The notes beneath the pieces were generated by a model. It had not been told where the DNA came from, searched no databases, and saw only the letters and a program-made list of their open reading frames with translations. From Candidatus Proximibacter danicus (GTDB lineage Bacteria > Pseudomonadota > Gammaproteobacteria > Burkholderiales > Rhodocyclaceae): a stretch of 64,000 nucleotides of DNA. Each line of letters starts with the position of its first letter. The first letter of the stretch is position 1. The stretch spans positions 97,855-161,854 of the forward strand of contig JADJUC010000007.1 in the NCBI GenBank assembly GCA_016710885.1. The letters are read 5' to 3'. Position numbers and translations under genes: made by a program. This document shows positions 47,219 to 55,734 of the stretch, piece after piece.

Positions 47219-48193
47219 ATGGTGCAGGCAATCAGATTTCACGAAACCGGCGGGCCGGAAGTGCTGCGCTGGGAAAGCGTTGAGGTCGGCGAGCCTGCTC
47301 CCGGGCAGGCGCGTGTGCGGCATGTGGCGGTCGGGCTGAATTTCATCGACACCTACCACCGCACTGGTTTGTATCCGTTGCCGCTGCCGTCGGGTATTGG
47401 CCTTGAAGGTGCCGGGGTTGTCGAGGCCGTGGGCGCTGGCGTTGATAACGTGGCGCCCGGCGACCGCGTCGCCTATGCCGGCGGACCGGTCGGGGCATAC
47501 AGCGAGGCGCGCTGCATGCCGGCCGACCGCTTGCTCAAACTGCCCGATTCGCTGGATTTCCGCACGGGTGCGGCAATGATGCTGCAAGGGCTGACCGCCG
47601 CCTATCTGTTGCGTTGCACGTATCGCGTGCAAGCCGGCGATGCCGTGCTCATCCATGCGGCGGCGGGTGGTGTCGGCCTGATCGCGTGCCAATGGGCAAA
47701 GGCGCTCGGGGCCACAGTTATCGGCACCACGTCGAGCGAAGCCAAGGCCGCCCTGGCGCGTGCACACGGTGCCGACCATGTCATTTTCTACAACCGCGAA
47801 GATGTCGCGGCACGCGTGCGTGAGATTACCGGCGGAGAAGGTGTCGCCGTGGTCTATGACGGCGTCGGCAAGGATACCTTCATGGGGTCGCTCGACAGTC
47901 TGCGCACACGCGGCATGATGGTCAGCTTCGGCAATGCCTCCGGGCCGGTGGCGCCGTTCGATCCCTTGCTGCTGTCGCAGAAAGGCTCGATCTTCATCAC
48001 CCGGCCGACGCTGGCGCATCACACGACCAAGCGCTCCGAGCTGGAGTCGCTGGGGGCCGAACTGTTCGCGGTGGTGACGGCCGGCAAGGTCAGGATCGAG
48101 ATCAATCAGACCTATGCGCTGAAAGATGCTGCGCAGGCGCATCGTGATCTTGAAGCGCGCAAGACCACGGGCAGCACCATCCTGCTGCCGTGA
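47219..48193 (+). CDS. zinc-independent quinone oxidoreductase (QOR family)
   Basis: 324-aa NADPH-dependent MDR-superfamily enzyme of the QOR1 type. The N-terminal catalytic domain (MVQAIRFHETGGPEVLRWESVEVGEPAPGQARV, LNFIDTYHRTGLYPLPLPSGIGLEGAGVVEAVG) lacks the zinc-binding cysteines, and the Rossmann fold AGDAVLIHAAAGGVGLIACQWAKALGATVIGTTSS is complete. It would reduce quinones by one electron. The ATG at 47219 has GGAG 8-11 bases upstream; a TTG six codons earlier is less likely. The stop overlaps the GTG start of the TAXI gene, so the two are coupled. Confidence 0.9.
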   Translation: MVQAIRFHETGGPEVLRWESVEVGEPAPGQARVRHVAVGLNFIDTYHRTGLYPLPLPSGIGLEGAGVVEAVGAGVDNVAPGDRVAYAGGPVGAYSEARCMPADRLLKLPDSLDFRTGAAMMLQGLTAAYLLRCTYRVQAGDAVLIHAAAGGVGLIACQWAKALGATVIGTTSSEAKAALARAHGADHVIFYNREDVAARVREITGGEGVAVVYDGVGKDTFMGSLDSLRTRGMMVSFGNASGPVAPFDPLLLSQKGSIFITRPTLAHHTTKRSELESLGAELFAVVTAGKVRIEINQTYALKDAAQAHRDLEARKTTGSTILLP

Positions 48194-49578
48194 GCGGACC
48201 GATGGGGGAAAAACTGCGCAGCGGCCTGTTGTCGTTCCGCGATCTGCTGGCGACGGCATGGCCGATCATCGCCATCGTCAGCATCGGTTTTGCCGTTGCC
48301 TATCAATTCGTCGAGCCGGCACCGCCGCGCAAGCTCTCAATCGCGACCGGCGCTGATAGCGGGGCCTATTACGCCTTCGCCAAACGCTATGCGGCCATCC
48401 TCGAAAAAAGCGGTGTCACGCTGGAAATCAAGACTTCAGCAGGCTCCATCGAAAACCTGCAGCGCCTGAAGACTGGTGAGGTCGATGTTGCTTTCATGCA
48501 AGGCGGCATCCTGCCACCCGGTCAGGGGCAGGATGAGAGCGATACGACGCTGCTCTCCCTGGGTAGCATGTATTACGAGCCGGTGTGGGTGTTCTATCGC
48601 GGCAACCAGCCCTTTACTCGGCTGCATGAGCTGGCCGGCAAGCGGATTGCCATCGGTGCCGAAGGCAGCGGCGTACGCGGACTGGCGCTGCAACTGCTTG
48701 AGGCCAACGAGATCCAGCTTAATGCCAACCTGAAACCGTATGCCGGGCTGGACGCTGCCGAGGCGCTGCAGCAAGGGTGGGTTGACGCCGCCTTCGTGAT
48801 TGCCGCGCCCGAGGCGCCGGTGGTGCAAGTGTTGTTGCGCTCACCAGGCGTGAATGTCATGAGTTTCTCCCAGGCCGAGGCCTATACCCGACGCTTTCCC
48901 TTTCTCACCCGGGTGACCTTGCCGCGCGGCGTCGTCGATCTGGTCCGTGACTGGCCGCCGCGCAACACGACAATGCTGGCCGCCACCGCCAACCTGGTCG
49001 TCAGCGACGATCTGCACCCGGCGCTGGTTTCGCTGCTGCTGGAAGCGACGAGCGAAGTTCATGGCAAGAGCGGTTTCTTTCAGCGCACTGGTGATTTCCC
49101 CGCCTATCTCGACACCAGCTTCGAGCTCTCGCCGGCCGCCAAGCGTTACATGGATTCAGGGCCACCTTTCCTGCAGCGCTTCCTGCCCTTCTGGGCGGCT
49201 GTCTTTGTCGATCGCACAGTGATCATGCTCTTGCCGCTGATTGCCCTGATGGTGCCGCTGATGCGCATTGCGCCAGCGGTGTACACCTGGCGTATCCGCT
49301 CAAAGGTTTTCCGGTTGTACGGCGAACTCAAGTTTCTCGAAAATGACGTGCGCCAGCATTACGACGCGGCGCGTCATGACGAATACTTCGAGCACCTCGA
49401 TCGCATTGAGGACGAGGCCAATAATCGCAGCGTGCCGCTGGCCTTTACCGATCTTGTTTATACCCTGCGCGAACACATCAACCTGGTGCGTCGGCAACTG
49501 GTGCGTTTCGAGAAATCGCGGGAAGCAGCAGTACTTCCCGAAACAGAGGAAGAAAAAGGAGCGCAGGAAAAAACATGA
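48190..49578 (+). CDS. membrane-anchored TAXI family solute-binding protein
   Basis: 462-aa protein with an N-terminal membrane helix (AWPIIAIVSIGFAVAYQFV, about 24-42) instead of a cleavable signal, a TAXI domain (LSIATGADSGAYYAFAKRYAAILEKSG, LQRLKTGEVDVAFMQGG, GKRIAIGAEGSGVRGLALQLL) and a second membrane helix (about 344-364) followed by a cytoplasmic tail with charged, helical residues (about 370-462, ending EEEKGAQEKT). This topology suggests a ligand-sensing membrane protein more than a TRAP importer component; no TRAP permease is adjacent. It starts at a GTG overlapping the QOR stop and overlaps parA by ATGA. Confidence 0.82.
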   Translation: MSGPMGEKLRSGLLSFRDLLATAWPIIAIVSIGFAVAYQFVEPAPPRKLSIATGADSGAYYAFAKRYAAILEKSGVTLEIKTSAGSIENLQRLKTGEVDVAFMQGGILPPGQGQDESDTTLLSLGSMYYEPVWVFYRGNQPFTRLHELAGKRIAIGAEGSGVRGLALQLLEANEIQLNANLKPYAGLDAAEALQQGWVDAAFVIAAPEAPVVQVLLRSPGVNVMSFSQAEAYTRRFPFLTRVTLPRGVVDLVRDWPPRNTTMLAATANLVVSDDLHPALVSLLLEATSEVHGKSGFFQRTGDFPAYLDTSFELSPAAKRYMDSGPPFLQRFLPFWAAVFVDRTVIMLLPLIALMVPLMRIAPAVYTWRIRSKVFRLYGELKFLENDVRQHYDAARHDEYFEHLDRIEDEANNRSVPLAFTDLVYTLREHINLVRRQLVRFEKSREAAVLPETEEEKGAQEKT

Positions 49579-50201
49579 AGAGCATTCTCGTAGCCAACCC
49601 CAAGGGCGGGTCTGGCAAATCGACACTGGCGACCAACCTCGCCGGCTATTTTGCCCGTTGCGGCCACCGCGTCATGCTCGGCGATACCGACCGCCAGCAG
49701 TCCGCTCACGACTGGCTGTCGCTGCGCTCGCGCCTGCTGGCGCCGATAGGCACTTGGGAGGTCAGCCACGACCGACCGGCACGGCCGCCGCAAGGTACCT
49801 CGCATGCTGTGCTGGATACGCCGGCCGGCTTGCACGGCAAGAACCTGGAGCGCGTGCTCAAGCTTGTCCATCGCGTCATCGTGCCGGTGCAACCTTCGCT
49901 GTTCGATATCCTCGCCACGCGCAGCTTTCTTGAAAAATTGCTCGAAGAAAAAGCGGTCAGAAAACAGCAGACCTTTGTTGCCGTCGTCGGCATGCGCGTC
50001 GATGCGCGCACCCGTGCCGCCGCCGAACTCGAGCGCTTCCTCGCGCAATACGATTTGCCGGTGCTGGCCTACCTGCGCGACACGCAACGCTACGTGCAGG
50101 CGGCGGCGCACGGCATGACCCTGTTCGATCTCACCCCCTCGCGGGTGGCGCAGGACATGGAGCAGTGGCAGCCGATCATTGAATGGGCGGATGCCGAGTG
50201 A
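49575..50201 (+). CDS. ParA-like Walker-type ATPase
   Basis: 208-aa ATPase of the MinD/ParA family. The deviant Walker A PKGGSGKSTLATNLAGYFA is at residues 9-27, with the signature second lysine in KGG; VLDTPAGLHGKNLERVL is the switch region, and VPVQPSLFDILATRSFL the following block. No ParB, parS or plasmid gene is near, so it is not a chromosome-partition pair. Orphan ParA proteins often position other protein clusters. It is translationally coupled (ATGA) to the membrane-anchored TAXI gene. A role in placing that protein is only a guess from position. Confidence 0.85.
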   Translation: MKSILVANPKGGSGKSTLATNLAGYFARCGHRVMLGDTDRQQSAHDWLSLRSRLLAPIGTWEVSHDRPARPPQGTSHAVLDTPAGLHGKNLERVLKLVHRVIVPVQPSLFDILATRSFLEKLLEEKAVRKQQTFVAVVGMRVDARTRAAAELERFLAQYDLPVLAYLRDTQRYVQAAAHGMTLFDLTPSRVAQDMEQWQPIIEWADAE

Positions 50202-50268
50202 TCCGGTGAAGGGCGCAGGCTCAGGCCTGCACTTTCCCCCTGCCGCCTTGGCCCCCTTTCCCCGCGTT

Positions 50269-51171
50269 TTACTGCAATAACGCCGCTTTCGTTTCCGCTT
50301 CCCGCAGTCGTTGCGTAAACCACGCCAGCGCCAGGCCTCGGTGGCTGCTGCTCCAGGCCAGGTGGAGGGGGGTCGGTTGGCGGGGTTCTGCGGTCTGGCG
50401 GATGACCAGAGTGCCGCGTGCGCTTTCCCGTTCGGCCAGCGCGCGCGGCAGGTAGCCGACGCCAAGCCCCGCCACTTGTGCCGCGACTTTGCTCTCCACG
50501 GTGGCAACGACCAGTGTGGCTTGCCCGGAAAGCAGGCCGCTGCTGCGCGCCGTCAGGGCGCGTGTGGTGTCGGCGAGAACGATGGCGCGGTGCTGCCGGA
50601 TTTCGTTGCTGGCGATCGGTTCGGGCTGGCTGGCCAGAGGGTGATGCGGCGAAATGGCGAAAACGAATTCGACGCTGCCGAGCGCTTCCGCGTGCAGGCC
50701 GCCGCCCGACGGCATGTCGCCGGGGGCGCCGATGGCCAGGTCGGCGCGGCCGCCGAGAAGCGCGTCCCAGCAGCCGGCGAGTACTTCATTGCTCAGACGA
50801 ATTTCGGTGGTGTGGCCGGCGGCGTAGAACGCCTCGATCAACGGGAACAGGCGCTCGGTAGGGATCAGCGCATCGACGGCGATACGCAGTTCGGCCTCCC
50901 AGCCGCTGGCCACTTGCCGCGCCCGGCGTTCGAGCTGGGTGGCCGCCTCCAACAACGTGCGGCCGCCATCGAGCAGGCTGCGGCCGGCTTCGGTCAGCAC
51001 GGCGCGGCGCCCGATGCGCTCGAACAGGGTAAAGCCAAGCAGCGACTCAGCCTTGCCGACGGCATGGGTCAGCGCTGACGGCACGCGGTGCAGGCTGTGG
51101 GCGGCGGCGGCAAAGCTGCCACGCCGGTCGATGGCGTCGAGCAGTTGCAGGAGGTCGAGAGAAATATTCAA
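50269..51171 (-). CDS. LysR family transcriptional regulator
   Basis: 300-aa LTTR with an N-terminal winged helix-turn-helix (MNISLDLLQLLDAIDRRGSFAAAAHSLHRVPSALTHAVGKAESLLGFTLFERIGRRAVLT) and an effector-binding domain (ELRIAVDALIPTERLFPLIEAFYAAGHTTEIRLSNEVLAG). It is divergent from the pirin gene with 87 bases between starts, the usual layout when a LysR regulator controls its neighbour. The pirin/flavodoxin pair downstream and this regulator occur together in several proteobacteria; target and effector are not known. Confidence 0.9.
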   Translation of the reverse strand: MNISLDLLQLLDAIDRRGSFAAAAHSLHRVPSALTHAVGKAESLLGFTLFERIGRRAVLTEAGRSLLDGGRTLLEAATQLERRARQVASGWEAELRIAVDALIPTERLFPLIEAFYAAGHTTEIRLSNEVLAGCWDALLGGRADLAIGAPGDMPSGGGLHAEALGSVEFVFAISPHHPLASQPEPIASNEIRQHRAIVLADTTRALTARSSGLLSGQATLVVATVESKVAAQVAGLGVGYLPRALAERESARGTLVIRQTAEPRQPTPLHLAWSSSHRGLALAWFTQRLREAETKAALLQ

Positions 51172-51258
51172 TTTAATTCACTGTTTTAATCAAAAACTAT
51201 CGCTAGAAATAGACGCATCAAGCGCATACGATAATTGAAACGTGAGGAGTATTGAATA

Positions 51259-51984
51259 ATGATCAAATTGAGGCCGTCAGGCAAGCGCGGCTACGCCGAT
51301 CATGGCTGGCTGCAAAGCTGGCACAGCTTTTCGTTTGCCGACTATTACGACCCCGACGAAATGGGCTGGGGCCCGTTACGGGTGATCAACGAAGACATCG
51401 TTGCGCCGGGGCAAGGTTTTCCGCTGCACGGCCACCGCGACATGGAGATCGTCACCGTCATCCTCGACGGCGCGCTGGAGCATCGCGACAACCTGGGTAA
51501 CGGCGCCATCGTCGTTCCCGGTGAAGTGCAGCGCATGAGCGCCGGCACCGGTGTGCGCCATAGCGAATTCAATCCCTCGCCGGACCGGCCGACGCACCTG
51601 CTGCAGATCTGGATCGCCCCGGCCAGCAACGGCATCGCACCAGGTTACGAGCAGCGCCGCATCGGCCCGCTGGCAGCCGTGTCGGATTCTGGCGCCGATA
51701 GTGACGCCGGCTGGCAACTGCTGGCCTCGCCAGACGGTGCCGAGGCCAGCGTTCGCATTCACCAGGACGCCCGCCTGCTGCGTGCGGCATCTGTCGACGC
51801 AACGCCACTGACCTACGCGCTGGCCGCCGGACGGCTGGCCTACGTGCAGGTCATTGCCGGTGGTGTCGTCGTCAATGGCGTCACACTTGCGGCGGGCGAT
51901 GGCGCGCGCATCGCCGACGAAACGCAGCTGCAGTTCGTCAGCGCCGCAGCATTTGATTTCCTGCTCTTCGACCTGCCGGCCTGA
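51259..51984 (+). CDS. pirin family protein (YhhW-like)
   Basis: 241-aa bicupin of the pirin family. The N-terminal cupin carries the metal site HGHRDMEIVTVILDGALEHRDNLGNGAIVVPGEVQRMSAGTGVRHSEFNPSPDRPTHLLQIWI with H, H, H and E ligands; E. coli YhhW is a quercetinase-type dioxygenase. MIKLRPSGKRGYADHGWLQSWHSFSFADYYDP is the standard start. TGAGGAG precedes the ATG. Divergent LysR gene upstream; a flavodoxin-like gene 44 bases downstream is probably in the same transcript. Confidence 0.92.
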   Translation: MIKLRPSGKRGYADHGWLQSWHSFSFADYYDPDEMGWGPLRVINEDIVAPGQGFPLHGHRDMEIVTVILDGALEHRDNLGNGAIVVPGEVQRMSAGTGVRHSEFNPSPDRPTHLLQIWIAPASNGIAPGYEQRRIGPLAAVSDSGADSDAGWQLLASPDGAEASVRIHQDARLLRAASVDATPLTYALAAGRLAYVQVIAGGVVVNGVTLAAGDGARIADETQLQFVSAAAFDFLLFDLPA

Positions 51985-52028
51985 TTCCATTTTCTGCAAC
52001 GATTTTCCCCACCACAGGAGTAACGCAA

Positions 52029-52604
52029 ATGACCAAGATCGCCATCGCTTTTCACAGTGGTTACGGCCACACCCGCCGCCAGGCCGAAGCCGTTCTCGCC
52101 GGTGCGGCTGCCGTGCCGGGCGCCACCGCCACGCTCTATCCGGTTGATCAACTCGACGAGGCGCAGTGGGCCGCGCTCGATGCCGCCGATGCCATCATCT
52201 TCGGCGCACCGACCTACATGGGCAGCGCCTCGGCACCGTTCAAGGCGTTCATGGATGCCAGCTCGAAGCGCTGGTTCACGCAGGCATGGAAGGACAAGGT
52301 GGCCGCCGGCTTCACCACCTCCGCCTCGCAATCCGGCGACAAGCTGAACACCTTGATCCAGCTGATGGTCTTCGCCAACCAGCAGGCCATGCTCTGGGTT
52401 GGCCTCGACATCATGCCAGGCAACAACAGCTCGAAAGGCTCGGTCGATGACCTCAACCGTCTCGGCAGCTACTCCGGCGCGATGGCGCAGGCCAACGCCG
52501 ATCAGGGCGCCGAAGCCATGCTGGAGAGCGATCTGAAAACCGCTGCACGCCTCGGTGCCCGCGTTGCAGAAACCACCTCGGCCCTGAAGCGCGGACGCAG
52601 CTGA
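52029..52604 (+). CDS. flavodoxin-family NAD(P)H-dependent reductase (WrbA-like)
   Basis: 191-aa FMN protein. The flavodoxin start TKIAIAFHSGYGHTRRQAEAV provides the phosphate-binding loop, IIFGAPTYMGSASAPFKAFMDASS the second FMN loop and KVAAGFTTSASQSGDKLNTLIQLMVFANQQAMLWVGLDIMPGNN the third. WrbA enzymes reduce quinones by two electrons. It lacks the full WrbA length by about 10 residues and is better called a WrbA-like flavodoxin. AGGAG precedes the ATG by 9 bases. Probably regulated by the upstream LysR together with pirin. Confidence 0.88.
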   Translation: MTKIAIAFHSGYGHTRRQAEAVLAGAAAVPGATATLYPVDQLDEAQWAALDAADAIIFGAPTYMGSASAPFKAFMDASSKRWFTQAWKDKVAAGFTTSASQSGDKLNTLIQLMVFANQQAMLWVGLDIMPGNNSSKGSVDDLNRLGSYSGAMAQANADQGAEAMLESDLKTAARLGARVAETTSALKRGRS

Positions 52605-52770
52605 ACGGTCTGTCCCGCCCTGCCGGGCTGCCGTGGCCGCTGCCGGTCTTTCAGCAACGGGCAGAAAAAACCGGGCGCGGCATCCACCCTGCGGGTCTTT
52701 TTCCTTTCTGCCGCCAACGCGGTTTCGAACTAGTCGGCGGAGTCAATCAACGACCCCGCACGGAGCTGCG

Positions 52771-53574
52771 ATGTACAACGCGTTTCAAGACCTCAACATT
52801 CTGCTGGTCGAGCCCTCGGCCGTACAGGCGCGCATCATTCGCGACCTCCTGTCCGGGCTGGATGTCACCCGTGTCGACGTCGTCGGCAGCGGCGAGGCGG
52901 CCCTGGCGCGAATGCGCGGCGAGCCGCCGGCGCTGACCATCAGCGCGCTCTACCTGCCCGACATGAGCGGCGTCGATCTGGTCAGCGCGATGCGTGCCGA
53001 CGACAGCCTGGCCAGCCTTCCCTTCGTGCTGGTCTCCAGCGAAACGCGGCCGCAGGTGCTGGACCCGATCCGCCAGTCGGGCGCCTGCGCCATCCTGCCC
53101 AAGCCTTTCGTCATCTCACAACTGGCCGCAGCATTGCGTGCCGTGCTCGATTACCTCAACCCGAGTGCAATGCTCGACGTGCCGGTGGATCTCGAACAAC
53201 TGCGCGTGCTGCTCGTCGACGACAGCCCGAACGCCCGGCGCTTCATCCGCCACGTGCTCGGCAATCTCGGCATCGAAGAATTCCTCGAAGCCGCGAATGG
53301 TATCGAGGCGCTGGAAATCCTCGGTGACACCATGGTCGACCTCGTCATCACCGATTACAACATGCCGGAAATGGACGGCCGCGTGCTCGTCGAACACATC
53401 CGCCAGCAAAGCTGGCAGAGTTCGGTGCCGATCCTGATGGTGACCAGCGAATCGAACATGAGCCGCCTGGCCGCTGTTGAGCAGGCTGGCGTTTCGGCCA
53501 TCTGCGACAAGCCCTTCGAGCCGAGCATGATCAAGGGTTTGATCGAACAGGCCATGCGCAGCCGCGAGGCTTGA
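52771..53574 (+). CDS. tandem receiver-domain protein, first domain lacking its phospho-aspartate
   Basis: 267-aa protein made of two CheY-like domains. The first (about 1-125) has ILLVEPSAVQAR and ISALYLPDMSGVDL, so the acidic pair is replaced by E-P and the phospho-aspartate by alanine; it keeps the lysine in ILPKPF. The second (about 140-265) is intact: VLLVDDSPNARRFIRHVLG, LVITDYNMPEMDG and the switch ending CDKPFEP. No output domain is present. Such proteins act as phosphate sinks or phospho-sensitive adaptors. It stands alone, 166 bases after the WrbA-like gene, convergent with a GGDEF-EAL gene. Confidence 0.85.
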   Translation: MYNAFQDLNILLVEPSAVQARIIRDLLSGLDVTRVDVVGSGEAALARMRGEPPALTISALYLPDMSGVDLVSAMRADDSLASLPFVLVSSETRPQVLDPIRQSGACAILPKPFVISQLAAALRAVLDYLNPSAMLDVPVDLEQLRVLLVDDSPNARRFIRHVLGNLGIEEFLEAANGIEALEILGDTMVDLVITDYNMPEMDGRVLVEHIRQQSWQSSVPILMVTSESNMSRLAAVEQAGVSAICDKPFEPSMIKGLIEQAMRSREA

Positions 53575-53583
53575 TCAACGGCC

Positions 53584-55734
53584 TCAGGTTGTCGCGTAGG
53601 CGGTGAGGCACTGGTCGGCCGGTGCCGGCCGGCCCATGAGAAATCCCTGAATGATGTGGCAGCCGGCGTCGGCCAGCCAGTCGTATTGCGCCTGCGTTTC
53701 CACACCCTCGGCAACCACGTTGAGGTGCAAGGTGCGCGCCAGACCAATGACCGCCATGCAGATCGCTGCGTCTTCGTTGTCGATGCCGATGCCGTGGACG
53801 AACGACCGGTCGACCTTGAGCGTATTGACAGAAAAGCGCTTGAGGTAGGCCAGCGAAGAATAGCCGGTGCCGAAATCGTCGATGGCCAGCGTTACGCCCA
53901 TGGCGCTGAGGGCGTTGAGCATGTTCTCCGTGCCCTCGGCGTCGATCATCAGAATGCTTTCCGTCACTTCCAGTTCGAGCGCATCGGCCGGCAGCCGGGC
54001 GGTGGCGAGTGCGGTGCGCACCTGCTCAATCAGGTCCTGGCGGCGGAACTGCGCCGCCGACAGGTTGACCGACATGCGCAAGCTCGGCCAGCCGTTGGCG
54101 CGCCACAGCGCCAGTTGTTGGCAGGCGGTATTCAGCACCCACTGGCCGATGGGCAGGATCAGGCCGGTTTCTTCGGCCATCGGGATGAAGTCGACCGGCG
54201 AGACTAGCCCGCGCTCCGGGTGGCGCCAGCGCAGCAGCGCTTCGAGGCCGATCGGGCGGCCCTCGCTGACAGCAATCAGCGGCTGGTAGTGCAGCTCGAA
54301 CTCGCACTTGCGCAGGGCCTGGCGCAGGTCGCTTTCCATCAGCAGCAGTTCGAGCGAGCGGGCATTCATTTCGCGGCGGAAAAACTGATAGTTGTTGCGG
54401 CCTTGCAGCTTGGCGTCGTACATCGCCAGGTCGGCGTGCTTGAGCAGGGCATCGAGGTTGCTGCCATCTTCCGGCGAGACGGCGATGCCGATCGACGGCG
54501 TGACCGTGATCTGGTGGCCGTCGAGCAGGAAGGGTTCGCTGAGCACCTGGATCAACTTGCGTGCAACTTGCGCCACTGCCTCCGGCGTTTCGATTTCGCC
54601 GAGCAGCACGAGAAACTCGTCACCCCCCTGGCGCGAGATGGTGTCGGTGCCACGCACCATTGCCGTCAGGCGCGCGGCAACATCGCGCAGCAACTGGTCA
54701 CCGATGGAGTGTCCGAGGGTGTCGTTAACGTTCTTGAAGCGGTCGAGGTCGATGAAGAGCAGGGCAAAACGCGACTCGTTGCGCTGCGCCGCCGCCGCGA
54801 CCTGACGGAAACGGTCGGTGAGCAGGAAACGGTTGGGCAGGCCAGTGAGAAAATCGTGGTGCGCCATGTGCTGGATGCGTGCCTCGCGGGTCTTGGCCTC
54901 CGTAATGTCGGAAAAAGTGGCCACGTAGTGCGTGAGCGTGCCGGCATCGTCGCGGATGGTCGAGAGCGTCAGCAACTCCGGATAGACCTCGTTGTCTTTT
55001 CGCCGGTTCCATATTTCACCCCGCCAGGCACCTTCCTCATTCAGCGTCTGCCACATGGCGCGGTAGAACTCCTTGTTCTGGCGGCCGCTGGAAAGCAAGC
55101 TCGGGTTGCGCCCGAGAACTTCGTCGCGGTCGTAACCGGTGATCGCTTCAAACGCCTTGTTGACCTCGATGATGTGGCAGTCGGTGTCGGTAATGATGAT
55201 GCCTTCGCCGCTGTTCTGGATGATGCGCGCGGCGAGCCGCAACTGCTTTTCGGACGCGATTCGCACGCTGGCGTCGCGGCCGAGCAGGACGCCGAAGTGG
55301 GTGCCTTCGACGACCACCACGCGGTGCGCCAGATCAAGCGGGACAACGCCGTCGTTGTGCCGGTGCAGCCGTGTCTCGCAGTGGCGTAGCGGCGTTTCCC
55401 CGCTGGTTGCGTCGGCGTTGAGCGTTGCCAGCAGGCGCTCGCTGTCATCCAGCCCCAGCGCCGTCAGCGGCTTGTCGAAAAGTTCGTCCAGCCGGTAGCC
55501 GATCATTTCTGCGGCGGCAGCGTTGGCATCGATGATTGTGCCGGCGGGCAGTGCGACGAGCAGGATCATCTCGCCGGAAAAATCGAGCAGGGTGCGGAAA
55601 CGTTCGAGCCGTGTCAGGTTGCTGCGCAGCTCGGGGTAGTAGCTCTTGCGGAAGGAGCGCTCGCCCAGGCCGATGATGCGGTCGCGCTCCTCCTCCCACG
55701 AAGGTGGCAGCTCCTCGTCAGAGTGCTTCAGCAT
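53584..55734 (-). CDS. PAS-PAS-GGDEF-EAL cyclic-di-GMP signalling protein
   Basis: 716-aa cytoplasmic protein with no membrane segment. Two PAS domains lie at about 45-165 (FRTLLDFSGEMILLVALPAGTIIDANAAAAEMIGYRLDEL) and 170-280 (IIQNSGEGIIITDTDCHIIEVNKAFEAITGY). The GGDEF domain (about 290-455) keeps the full motif SRQGGDEFLVLL, and the EAL domain (about 460-705) keeps IGLEALLRW, DDFGTGYSSLAYLKRF and LKVDRSFV, so both synthase and phosphodiesterase activities are possible. The start overlaps the end of an alcohol dehydrogenase gene by 17 bases, so expression is probably coupled. Confidence 0.9.
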   Translation of the reverse strand: MLKHSDEELPPSWEEERDRIIGLGERSFRKSYYPELRSNLTRLERFRTLLDFSGEMILLVALPAGTIIDANAAAAEMIGYRLDELFDKPLTALGLDDSERLLATLNADATSGETPLRHCETRLHRHNDGVVPLDLAHRVVVVEGTHFGVLLGRDASVRIASEKQLRLAARIIQNSGEGIIITDTDCHIIEVNKAFEAITGYDRDEVLGRNPSLLSSGRQNKEFYRAMWQTLNEEGAWRGEIWNRRKDNEVYPELLTLSTIRDDAGTLTHYVATFSDITEAKTREARIQHMAHHDFLTGLPNRFLLTDRFRQVAAAAQRNESRFALLFIDLDRFKNVNDTLGHSIGDQLLRDVAARLTAMVRGTDTISRQGGDEFLVLLGEIETPEAVAQVARKLIQVLSEPFLLDGHQITVTPSIGIAVSPEDGSNLDALLKHADLAMYDAKLQGRNNYQFFRREMNARSLELLLMESDLRQALRKCEFELHYQPLIAVSEGRPIGLEALLRWRHPERGLVSPVDFIPMAEETGLILPIGQWVLNTACQQLALWRANGWPSLRMSVNLSAAQFRRQDLIEQVRTALATARLPADALELEVTESILMIDAEGTENMLNALSAMGVTLAIDDFGTGYSSLAYLKRFSVNTLKVDRSFVHGIGIDNEDAAICMAVIGLARTLHLNVVAEGVETQAQYDWLADAGCHIIQGFLMGRPAPADQCLTAYATT

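Noticed and set aside
49575..50201. Plasmid or chromosome partition locus
   Set aside because: The ParA-like gene has no ParB, parS or replication gene beside it and belongs to an operon with metabolic and membrane genes.
51197..51212. LysR operator in the LysR/pirin gap
   Set aside because: A CTAT-N8-ATAG inverted repeat is present, but it does not fit the T-N11-A LysR box and could be chance.
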